The position numbers and the translations under genes are program-made. A stretch of 33,158 nt of DNA from Hippea sp. (GTDB taxonomy: Bacteria > Campylobacterota_A > Desulfurellia > Desulfurellales > Hippeaceae). A model generated the notes under the pieces. It was not told the DNA's origin and made no database searches. It saw only the letters and a program-made list of their open reading frames with translations. The stretch is taken from the NCBI GenBank assembly GCA_015486955.1, contig WFQR01000169.1, positions 1-33,158 of the forward strand, in the 5' to 3' direction. Below are positions 1 to 7,812 of this stretch, piece by piece (position 1 is the stretch's first letter; every line of letters begins with the position of its first letter).

Positions 1-192
1 GACAACATTCTTAAACCCTTGTCAGAAATGGCAAGGTTGCAAGTGGAGGCAAAAGTTCCTCTACTTGCAGATAGACCATGTCACACCTTGTCTTCGCTGA
101 TTAGGTTGCTTGAGGCATTGAGGGAATTACCCTCAGAGGCTTTGGCATCCTGTATGCAAGACAAGGAAGCCCCTACTATACCTGAAGGTTAG
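1..192 (+). CDS. Possible C-terminal tail of a TnpB-like protein (5' end outside window)
   Basis: Frame 1 is open from base 1 to TAG at 190-192 (DNILKPLSEMARLQVEAKVPLLADRPCHTLSSLIRLLEALRELPSEALASCMQDKEAPTIPEG*). The ORF ends inside an omega-RNA-like 3' hairpin, as is common for tnpB genes. No catalytic part is visible. Confidence 0.4.
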   Translation, partial: DNILKPLSEMARLQVEAKVPLLADRPCHTLSSLIRLLEALRELPSEALASCMQDKEAPTIPEG

Positions 193-207
193 TAGGGAGA
201 GGTTCAC
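165..207 (+). ncRNA. TnpB omega-RNA/right-end-like hairpin ending in TTCAC
   Basis: GAAGCCCCTACTATACCTGAAGGTTAGTAGGGAGAGGTTCAC; perfect 8-bp stem CCCTACTA(171-178)/TAGTAGGG(190-197), then GGTTCAC. This is the usual layout of IS200/IS605-family tnpB omega-RNA 3' ends. Confidence 0.45.
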
Positions 208-278
208 AAACATAACTACCTCGCTGTGCTTTTTGTCTTGTCTGGGAGTATCTCTATACTGCCGTCGTTGTTCAGTTT

Positions 279-336
279 AACTCCCCCCGCCGAGAAGTCT
301 CCTTCCGTAAGGGAGGAGATGAAAGGCGGGCGTTTA
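279..336 (-). other. Nested hairpin downstream of iscB (possible element end or terminator)
   Basis: CCCCGCC...GGCGGG outer stem enclosing CTCCTTCCGTAAGGGAGGAG inner hairpin, just 3' of the iscB stop. Confidence 0.45.
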
Positions 337-346
337 TTCTGTTTGC

Positions 347-1654
347 TCATGCCACCATCACCCGTTCTACCCAATTGTTATTCCTCCTTATAAGTATGGT
401 TTGTTTCAAGGGAACTTGTTTATAACTCTTACCTGCCAACCGTATGTAGTTGCCGTTTATGTCTTGGATGTAAGCATAGCTTCCGCTGGTGAATCCAGAA
501 ATAAACCCAACCTGTCCGTCTATTTTCACCTTATCCCATAAGCACCAAAGCTTTCCGTCTTTAGTTCTAACCTGTTTTGTGTTCTTTGAATTTCTCTTGG
601 CTTCTGTGTTGGGATTGGTTCTTCCTTTTCTCGGTGTAGCTTCGTGAAGACTGCGTTTTTTCTTCCTAACCTGTCTGATGATTGTTGTAGTGTTTATGTC
701 TTTTGGGTTAGTGAAACCTGTCATCGCTACAGCATCGTTGGCATGAGTTTTGGGTAATCCTATCTTGTTGCGGTGAATCTTAGTCAAATAGCCGTAGGTG
801 AATTTCACTCTATCTTTGAGTAACGCTTTGAGTTCCTTAATAAGTTGCAACCTGAATGAGTTTAGATAAGCAGGCTCTTTGTAGAGTTTAGGTTTTTTCA
901 GTTTAGCCATCAATTTGGGATTGCGGTGGATTTTCTCATGGCACTTTCTATGCAGAAGGGCAAGGTTGTCGGGTCTGTCTGTTCCACCCTTGCTTCTTGG
1001 GATAATGTGGTGTATTTGCCACCCGTTGCCGTTTCCACCGTATCCTTTTCCACACAACTGGCATTTCCCATTCTCCCGTGCAAGAAGATACTCCAATACA
1101 TTTGCATAACCGCAGAGGTTGCCTTTTTGATATTCTTCTCCTTCAACATCAGGGTTTTGTAGCTTTTGAGTATCAAAACGAGCTATCTCAACAATAACCT
1201 CAGGGTCAGGCAAGAATTTAGTTAACCTCTCTATCCACCTAACTGTGTGTTCGAACCTTGCCCTAACTGACGGAGGAAGCCAGCCCTCTGGTCTGCGTCG
1301 ATTAAGAAAGCGTGGCTTTCTATAAGGTGTTTTTCTGTATCTCCTGAACCTGCGGTATTCCCTGCGTTGAAGCAGTAACTTTGAAATATCCCTGCGAAGC
1401 CTTATCTCGCCTTTTTCAACAACCTTCCCGCCCAGTCCGTTGTCAACCACTATGGCAAAACCCATAGTAGTTCCTGTGTCAAACCCTACTTTGACTGGCT
1501 GAGTGTAGTGTGTAGTCTTATACAGCAGTTGGATGGTAAAAGGTCTGCGACAGACTACCCTTGCCAGTCCTTTCTTGAGAAGCCTTCTCACCTTCCCAAA
1601 CCTTCTGGTTGGCATCAGCGGTTTACCTTCCTCACTAATCACAAAAACCACCAT
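347..1654 (-). CDS. iscB: IscB RNA-guided endonuclease (RRXRR/PLMP domain, RuvC, HNH)
   Basis: N-terminal EEGKPLMPTRRFGKVRRLLKKGLARVV; RuvC-I KVGFDTGTTMGFAIV; Arg-rich bridge helix RREYRRFRRYRKTPYRKPRFLNRR; RuvC-II VIVEIARFD; HNH CQLCGK...WQIHHIIPRSKGGTDRPDNLALLHRKCHEKIH; RuvC-III KTHANDAVA. All catalytic motifs appear present. Confidence 0.92.
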   Translation of the reverse strand: MVVFVISEEGKPLMPTRRFGKVRRLLKKGLARVVCRRPFTIQLLYKTTHYTQPVKVGFDTGTTMGFAIVVDNGLGGKVVEKGEIRLRRDISKLLLQRREYRRFRRYRKTPYRKPRFLNRRRPEGWLPPSVRARFEHTVRWIERLTKFLPDPEVIVEIARFDTQKLQNPDVEGEEYQKGNLCGYANVLEYLLARENGKCQLCGKGYGGNGNGWQIHHIIPRSKGGTDRPDNLALLHRKCHEKIHRNPKLMAKLKKPKLYKEPAYLNSFRLQLIKELKALLKDRVKFTYGYLTKIHRNKIGLPKTHANDAVAMTGFTNPKDINTTTIIRQVRKKKRSLHEATPRKGRTNPNTEAKRNSKNTKQVRTKDGKLWCLWDKVKIDGQVGFISGFTSGSYAYIQDINGNYIRLAGKSYKQVPLKQTILIRRNNNWVERVMVA

Positions 1655-2000
1655 GCGGTAAGCCTCCTTACGGAGTTATTTGCCCCTCGACCAAATTATC
1701 TGGGCTTACCATGTCCAGCCCACTGTCCCACAAAAGTGGGGCTGTTTAGAACTGGACGACAGAGCTAAGGACTGGGGCATCATCCTTAGGTGTCATGACC
1801 CAGATAATCCAGCCCCATCTTACTTGGGGCTCGGTCTAATCAACCAGTTGCCCCCGTCCCTTACGGGACAAGCCCCTTCTGTGAAGGAGGGGTGGTTGAC
1901 GGGGTTTTCCCCACTGGGGGCACTGGGCTCAGGCAGGCCATCGGGCGGGGTTCACAGATGCTCAACGAGGATTCTGAGGCGGGCTGCCTGAGCCCAGTGA
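1655..2000 (-). ncRNA. Candidate IscB omega-RNA / HEARO RNA scaffold upstream of iscB
   Basis: GC-rich, multi-stem region directly 5' of iscB. Stems include CACTGGGCTCAGGCAG(1921-1936)/CTGCCTGAGCCCAGTG(1984-1999), ATTATCTGGG(1695-1704)/CCCAGATAAT(1799-1808), AGCCCC/GGGGCT, GTCCC-TTAC-GGGAC, CCCCTTC/GAAGGAGGGG. Position matches IscB omega-RNA (HEARO). Confidence 0.8.
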
Positions 2001-2024
2001 GTAATGATAGATATATCATTACTC
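1999..2024. repeat. Perfect AT-rich inverted repeat at the outer boundary of the omega-RNA region
   Basis: GAGTAATGAT-AGATAT-ATCATTACTC, 10-bp perfect stem; TAATGAT recurs at 2031. Confidence 0.7.
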
Positions 2025-2223
2025 TAAAAATAATGATATAGATAAATTCAAAAATGTCAAGTAAAAAATGCTCAAATCGGGCAAATTTTTTATTTTTTTC
2101 TTGATTAGATATATCAAAATTTAGATTTTGTTATAGCGAGAAGAAGAAAGCAAAAAGGTAGTTTTTGTTAAAATTGGAAACATATACAAGAAAGGATTAA
2201 AATTCTACGGAAGGGTGTGAAAC

Positions 2224-2526
2224 ATGTTTGTTTACATCTGCCACCCGATTAGAGGCAACAAGAGAAAGAACATAGAGAAAATCATCAGCATAGTCCGTAA
2301 GATCAACCTAACCATGCCAAATATTGTCCCCTTGACCAACTACATTGCTGACTGCATGGCTTTGGACGACGACGTTGAGGAAGAGAGGCTGAAAGGCTTA
2401 TACAACGACAGGAAACTGTTGGAAAGCGGTGTAGTGGACGAGCTGTGGGTGTTTGGAGATAGGATTAGCGAGGGAATGCAGTTGGAGTTGACCTCCAGAG
2501 GAGGAGGTCAAACCCTATGTGCTTAA
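2224..2526 (+). CDS. DUF4406/nucleoside 2-deoxyribosyltransferase-like protein, probably with a truncated or replaced C-terminus
   Basis: MFVYICHPIRGNKRKNIEKI...DRKLLESGVVDELWVFGDRISEGMQLEL matches the fold pattern; ends abruptly in TSRGGGQTLCA encoded by a hairpin (TTGACCTCC 2488-2496 / GGAGGTCAA 2503-2511). Confidence 0.55.
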   Translation: MFVYICHPIRGNKRKNIEKIISIVRKINLTMPNIVPLTNYIADCMALDDDVEEERLKGLYNDRKLLESGVVDELWVFGDRISEGMQLELTSRGGGQTLCA

Positions 2527-2534
2527 TCCTCAAC

Positions 2535-2950
2535 GGTGTCACCCTTAATCTTTGGGGAGTCACCCTCAAAAGAGGGTGTTCGCAAATGCCTTCAGTATAG
2601 GGTTTTTGCTACCTGTCAAGGGAGTCACCCTAAAAAATAGGTGAGTCACCCAAGAGAAAAACGTATAATGTACAAAAAGAGAAAAAGAGAATAGCATGGA
2701 TAAAAGAGCATGGGATGAGTGGGACAAGGAAATAGAGAGAAATAGTAAAAATGGACAGCTTGATAGACTAATAGACAACGCCCTCAAGGAAAAGAAAGAG
2801 AACAAGCTCTTGGATTTGGAAATAGTCCTGCATGAGTCACCCAAAAAAGAAGGGTGAGTCACCCTACTGAAGTGCAACCGATCATCGGCTTGTTTAAGGG
2901 ATTTTCTTACTTGTCGAGGGGGGTCACCCCCAAATTTTTGGGGAGTCACC
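2535..2950. repeat. Cluster of GTCACCC / GGGTGAGTCACCC-type repeats
   Basis: Copies near 2535, 2554, 2621, 2642, 2834, 2852 (perfect palindrome AGGGTGAGTCACCCT, 2851-2865), 2920 and 2941; two longer imperfectly related blocks at ~2597-2651 and ~2897-2950. Confidence 0.75.
2696..2857 (+). CDS. Small hypothetical protein, 53 aa (below ORF-track threshold)
   Basis: ATG...TGA: MDKRAWDEWDKEIERNSKNGQLDRLIDNALKEKKENKLLDLEIVLHESPKKEG; flanked by GTCACCC repeats. Confidence 0.45.
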   Translation: MDKRAWDEWDKEIERNSKNGQLDRLIDNALKEKKENKLLDLEIVLHESPKKEG

Positions 2951-3026
2951 TTGTTTTTTTGGATAGGTTGCACCTTTGAAAGCCAAAAGCTATACTTGTT
3001 GGTTGAAAAAGACGAGAGGTGAAAAG

Positions 3027-3362
3027 ATGGGTAGTTGGGATACAAAGTTTGACGGTGTGAGAAACTACATACAAAGACGGGTTAGGAAACTCTCAGAGAG
3101 GACAGTTGATACAGGCGAACTGTCGGGCAGGATTGCTGAGCTGGTGAACAGCCTTAAAGACGACGAAGACCCTATATTCCTGACAAGCAACGGCAAAATA
3201 GTTGGCATAATTATATCTCCCAGCGACGATGCAGGTTACTCTATACTTGCTGAGTCTGTCGAGAATATGCTGATAGCAAAGGAGATACAAGAAAGGGCAA
3301 AAAACTACGACCCAGAAAGGAATGTAGACTGGGAAGACGTTAAAGAAAATTACGGATTATAA
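3027..3362 (+). CDS. Phd/YefM-like type II antitoxin-family protein
   Basis: Likely start MGSWDTKFDGV preceded by GAGAGGTGAAAAG. ELVNSLKDDEDPIFLTSNGKIVGIIISPSDD and EIQERAKNYDPERNVDWEDVKENYGL resemble Phd/YefM antitoxins. Confidence 0.6.
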   Translation: MGSWDTKFDGVRNYIQRRVRKLSERTVDTGELSGRIAELVNSLKDDEDPIFLTSNGKIVGIIISPSDDAGYSILAESVENMLIAKEIQERAKNYDPERNVDWEDVKENYGL

Positions 3363-3509
3363 ATTTTTTTGAATTTTGGATTATGAAATTTGACAACGGC
3401 TTTGTTGGGGACATTATTAAGGATGACTTACTCAGGGGAAGGAGAGAAAGAGAAAATTATGCAAAGGTGGATCACCACCAACACTACCACTACCACTGAG
3501 GAGAGTACT

Positions 3510-3887
3510 ATGGGTGCAGTTAGCGATATACAGAGCTACATAGAAAAACGCTGTCAAGAGGATGAGAGGTTTAAAATAGAATACGAAGCCGTGAGGCGGT
3601 TTATGGCTTTTTTAAAAAGCAAATACAAGGGCGAAGACTTGTTGAGGGTTTTGAGAATGCTGCCGATAGACAGATACGAATACGACAAAGAAGAAAACGT
3701 TCTTTGGGTGGGTTCACTCAAGGTAAAAGGGCACAAAGTTAAGGTATGCTGGGATGATAGCGATGGCTACCCTGCCTTTTGTGGGTTTGTTGAGGATATT
3801 GAGTGTGCAAAGACACAGGGGGAGACGGTTGAGGAGCTGATAGAGAATGTGAAAGAGGTGGTGGAGCTGTGCAGGGAAGATATTTAA
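3510..3887 (+). CDS. HicB-like antitoxin-family protein (N-terminal extension, HicB-like C-terminus)
   Basis: KVCWDDSDGYPAFCGFVEDIECAKTQGETVEELIENVKEVVELC resembles the HicB partial RNase H fold. Start placed at MGAVSD rather than the upstream TTG at 3390. Confidence 0.5.
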   Translation: MGAVSDIQSYIEKRCQEDERFKIEYEAVRRFMAFLKSKYKGEDLLRVLRMLPIDRYEYDKEENVLWVGSLKVKGHKVKVCWDDSDGYPAFCGFVEDIECAKTQGETVEELIENVKEVVELCREDI

Positions 3888-6800
3888 GATAGTTCTAAAG
3901 GCCTTAGCAATCCTACCGCCTTTGTAAACACTTCTCCACCGTTATCCATCCACTTCTTTATATCACCGACTATAATCACTTCTTCTTTTGACCTTGTAAC
4001 TGCAACATTCAAAAGATTTGGCTTTCTTGTAGCCCATCTAATTGCCCCAGCTTTAGCTCCACCTAATAAAATAATTACGATTTTATTCTCTTTACCTTGA
4101 AAAGTATGAACTGTTCCTATGTTCGTCCAATTCATACCCTTAAATTTTCTCTTCACGTCATCTAAAGTGATTCCTACAAAAGGAGATATTATATAGACTT
4201 TATCTAATTTGTCTTGGTACATTTTTCTCAGTATCTCAACAACCGCATTAACCTCAACATCAGACACATTCTTAAACCATGTTCTTGCCTCGTCAGTGTT
4301 AACGTTGACAAAATACCCTTTACCCGTAGCCTTTTTATCATCCGCACCGTGTATCATTGTGTTACTGTAGGCAATTGCATTGGCAATACTGAACGCAGGG
4401 TCTTTGCACCTGAAATGCACTCTTAATGGTATCCCTATTGGTATTTTAAATCCGTCCCTTTCTATTACTGCCTGTATGCTTGAAGCTCTATCCGCAAGAA
4501 CTTGAACAGACGTATCTATAAAGCCGTCTTCCGAGCTTGAAATTTGTATAGCTCTCTCACGCCCAGGCACTATTAAACCTACGTTAACTCCCAATTCACT
4601 TGCTATTCGCTCCACTTCTAAGGCTTTCTCAAGTGCGTTTCTCAAACTTTCTGGTATGGTGATAACAGGCTCAATCTGCAATGGATCACCCACTATTACT
4701 GCCCTTTTTGCCCTCATAAGTAAGCCAGTCGCATAATAGGGTATTCCTTGCCCAGCCTCGTCCACAATTACAAATCCAATGGAGTTGGGTTTTGTAAGAG
4801 CAGCAAACATGTTGGTTACAGAGTGAAACGTGGTGGATATAACAGGTGTTACAAACGCAAAGGATGTCCATGAATTTACAATAGCCTCAACGTCCTTATC
4901 TGTTATCTCCTCAGTTATATTGCTACCCTTGTTTAAGATACTAAAAAACAAGTCTATATTATGCTTAAACTCTTGGCGGTACTTCAGGACAAACGCATAG
5001 TGTAACCTTAAGGCTTTAAAAAACAGTTCTTTACGTTTTTCTTCCAAAGACCTTACGGCGTACGGCGTAAACAACTGCTTTTCTTTATCTGGGTAATTGT
5101 AAATAACCTCTGGCAAAGAAAGAAAATCAAGTTCCTGACTATTGATATTATCAATTCCAAGTTTCTCGAATAGGTTAATTAAGTTGTTCATTGTGGTTGA
5201 TTTTGCTTTGTATAGCCTTTCTTTTACGAGCAGTTGACTCTTAAGTTCGTTTAGATTGTTCTCTATTTGTTGGCCTTGTTCGATTAAAGCATCCAAATCT
5301 TTTTGCATTTGTGAGTATTCATTTACAATGCTCTTCACAAAAGACAGATTTTTAAGAATAGGTATTTTTGATAAACTGAAAGCCATCCTGTTGGCCTGTT
5401 TGTAGTTAGCTATGCCATTCTTTTTATCGTTTATCAACGTCGTTACCTCGTTTTTTTCACCTTCAAGCATGCGAGCTTTACTGCTCAACTGGGTGTATTC
5501 ATCTCTAATAGTCGAGTATTGGCTTTCTTCAGTATTAAAATAGTCTTTAATTGAAAAAGTGTTGGCTTCTATCATTTCATCAAAAGGAATCAGCTTTTTT
5601 ATTTCCTCAATTTCATTGTAAAGTTCAAGGAAATCTTTGGCATACTGCTTTAAATCTATGCTGTTTATTAGTAATCTCAACCTATCGCCTCTTTCTTTGG
5701 CCTGTTGGGTTTCCTCTTCGGAGGAGTAATCCACTTTCCAAAGGTATTTGAGCATAATCCCAAGTTCCCTGACAAATCCCAGATTGACCGACCTCAAGTT
5801 TTCTTTTTTGCCTAAAGCCACTGACACAGGACTCCAGCATTCATCATCAGCCAGGTTTTTAAAACACTCAGCAAAATTAGTAAAAATCGGCTCATTAAGG
5901 ATTTTATCTCTATATTCTGACACCTTATCCATTAATGGGAGCTCTTTCGAGACGTTTTCCACTGCCTTGTTATTACTTGAAGCCACCACAATATTGTAGT
6001 CACACAGCTTATCATTGGTAAACCTGTAAAACTTTCCAAAAGTAGAACTGTCCTCGCTGAGTATAGCATCATCGCCGAGTATGTCGTTTGCAAGATAGTA
6101 TGCTCGTTGGGTTACTATGTTAGCCACTATATCCCTGAGTATCGTTGTTTTTCCTGTTCCTGGCGGCCCGTTAACACTCACAATACCATTTTCGTTGCCT
6201 TTTAGAAATCTCCTATACACCTCTGACAGGGCTAAAGCTTGGTTAAAGAAAGATTTAGCCCAAGCTTCTGTTAACCACCTTGCAGGTGGGATGTTTTCTG
6301 GCTTAAGGGTTTGAGCTTCAGTGCCCTCACTAAGCATCTTTCTGTTGGGGTTGCCAAGAATATATTGTTTTAGGGTTTCACTTTCATTGAAATGAAGTTT
6401 AGCAAGATCGAGTTCACTCACAAAGAATGATGGTGGCTCATTGATTTCTTTATAAATTTCACCTAAAAATTTTTCATTTTCGACACTCTTTCCTGTTGAA
6501 ACAATGGGATAATCAAAATCATTTAAAGAGAAAAACTTGTCCAGTTTCATCCAGTTGAGGAAGTGTTCTACCATTTCCTTTGCTACTCTTTCATTTAACC
6601 CTTTTTGCTTCCTTTCGTAAACATTTGGCAGAAGTCCTGTGGATATAACGCCTATTTCAGAAGCAATCAATTTCATTGTGGTATCTGTGGTAAGCAGTAT
6701 GACATTGTCAGGAGAGTCGTACTCAGCCACATATTTAGCAAACCTGACAACTGCTTTATCTGTTTCGTCGAGTTTGCTATCTGGCTTAAGTTTTCTGTGT

Positions 6801-7765
6801 AATCCATCAAAATCAACTTTGCTTAATTCGCTGCTAAACAACTCATGAGAGAAAGATACAACTTTCACATGCTTACCGCTTATTCTATCTCCTTTGGGTG
6901 TGTATTCGTTTGTTCTTATTATTTCGTTAAGCCATATTAACCCTTGTTTTGCGAGATCTTTTCTTTTTTCTCTTTCTTCTTTACTTCCCTTACCACCTTC
7001 GTCTTTTAAAGTATCAAGCTCTTTAAGAACCTTATCATACACCCCTATTACAAAACTGTAATTGCTTTGCTTTAGGTAGTATAAGTAAGGGTTTTCTTTT
7101 CTTTTCCAAAATTCCGCAAGCTTCATAGCAAAGGAAGTATCAATTATCCAATAAGCGTAGGTGTTGTAATAGGTTTTAAACCTCTCTGCAAAGCGGTTGT
7201 TAAACAGCTCTATTTGTTTCATCATTTCGTTGGCACTAAGTAGGGTATCCTCTTTATTTAAAATTTTTGATACGTAAAACCAGAAGGGCTTAACCCTTAC
7301 TGCAAGCTGAGGTGTTTTCTCGCCGTCTTCGTTATTGTCTTGGCTTTTTCTATCATCTAAAATATCTTTTGGTAACCCCACAATCTTGTTATCAGAATTT
7401 GCCACAATCGAAAACAAATACATCCACTCATTTTCAATCTTATCGTAATTTTCTACATTAAACTTATCCGTGTTTATACCAAAAAATTCCAAAATCTTAT
7501 TGATTACTTTTTTCTTTCTGATAACTCCTATATGACTGCGACAAAAAAATGTTCTCTTTCTGTCAGCGGTATTCAGTTTTCCTCTAAATGATTTGAAAGC
7601 CTGATATGGTTCTGTATATATGCCGTTGCCTCTTTCTAATCTCTCATTTATCATTCTAACTTTTGCTTCTTCACCTTGCTCGTTGAATAAATCGACTTCT
7701 GGTAAATTCTGGAACACCTCGAAAACTTGCCAGAAATCGAGTAACTTTTTGATTGGTTCGCTCAT
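3884..7765 (-). CDS. Large SF1 (Upf1-like, AAA_11/AAA_12) helicase, 1293 aa
   Basis: Walker A VNGPPGTGKTTILRDIVANIV; motif II VIVDEAGQG; GDPLQIEPV; TVHTFQGKENKIVIILLGG; LNVAVTRSKEEVIIVGD; SD AAGGAGGCAGAGAAAATG. Confidence 0.88.
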   Translation of the reverse strand: MSEPIKKLLDFWQVFEVFQNLPEVDLFNEQGEEAKVRMINERLERGNGIYTEPYQAFKSFRGKLNTADRKRTFFCRSHIGVIRKKKVINKILEFFGINTDKFNVENYDKIENEWMYLFSIVANSDNKIVGLPKDILDDRKSQDNNEDGEKTPQLAVRVKPFWFYVSKILNKEDTLLSANEMMKQIELFNNRFAERFKTYYNTYAYWIIDTSFAMKLAEFWKRKENPYLYYLKQSNYSFVIGVYDKVLKELDTLKDEGGKGSKEEREKRKDLAKQGLIWLNEIIRTNEYTPKGDRISGKHVKVVSFSHELFSSELSKVDFDGLHRKLKPDSKLDETDKAVVRFAKYVAEYDSPDNVILLTTDTTMKLIASEIGVISTGLLPNVYERKQKGLNERVAKEMVEHFLNWMKLDKFFSLNDFDYPIVSTGKSVENEKFLGEIYKEINEPPSFFVSELDLAKLHFNESETLKQYILGNPNRKMLSEGTEAQTLKPENIPPARWLTEAWAKSFFNQALALSEVYRRFLKGNENGIVSVNGPPGTGKTTILRDIVANIVTQRAYYLANDILGDDAILSEDSSTFGKFYRFTNDKLCDYNIVVASSNNKAVENVSKELPLMDKVSEYRDKILNEPIFTNFAECFKNLADDECWSPVSVALGKKENLRSVNLGFVRELGIMLKYLWKVDYSSEEETQQAKERGDRLRLLINSIDLKQYAKDFLELYNEIEEIKKLIPFDEMIEANTFSIKDYFNTEESQYSTIRDEYTQLSSKARMLEGEKNEVTTLINDKKNGIANYKQANRMAFSLSKIPILKNLSFVKSIVNEYSQMQKDLDALIEQGQQIENNLNELKSQLLVKERLYKAKSTTMNNLINLFEKLGIDNINSQELDFLSLPEVIYNYPDKEKQLFTPYAVRSLEEKRKELFFKALRLHYAFVLKYRQEFKHNIDLFFSILNKGSNITEEITDKDVEAIVNSWTSFAFVTPVISTTFHSVTNMFAALTKPNSIGFVIVDEAGQGIPYYATGLLMRAKRAVIVGDPLQIEPVITIPESLRNALEKALEVERIASELGVNVGLIVPGRERAIQISSSEDGFIDTSVQVLADRASSIQAVIERDGFKIPIGIPLRVHFRCKDPAFSIANAIAYSNTMIHGADDKKATGKGYFVNVNTDEARTWFKNVSDVEVNAVVEILRKMYQDKLDKVYIISPFVGITLDDVKRKFKGMNWTNIGTVHTFQGKENKIVIILLGGAKAGAIRWATRKPNLLNVAVTRSKEEVIIVGDIKKWMDNGGEVFTKAVGLLRPLELS

Positions 7766-7812
7766 TTTCTCTGCCTCCTTAATCAGAAGCAGGCACCAGG
7801 CTATCCCAGTGC

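Noticed and set aside
910-1991. Several 64-103 aa ORFs within and upstream of iscB
   Set aside because: They overlap the iscB coding strand or its structured omega-RNA region; no independent coding evidence.
2566-3045. 159-aa minus-strand ORF
   Set aside because: Antisense to the 53-aa ORF and the repeat cluster; Ser/Phe-rich composition typical of antisense frames.
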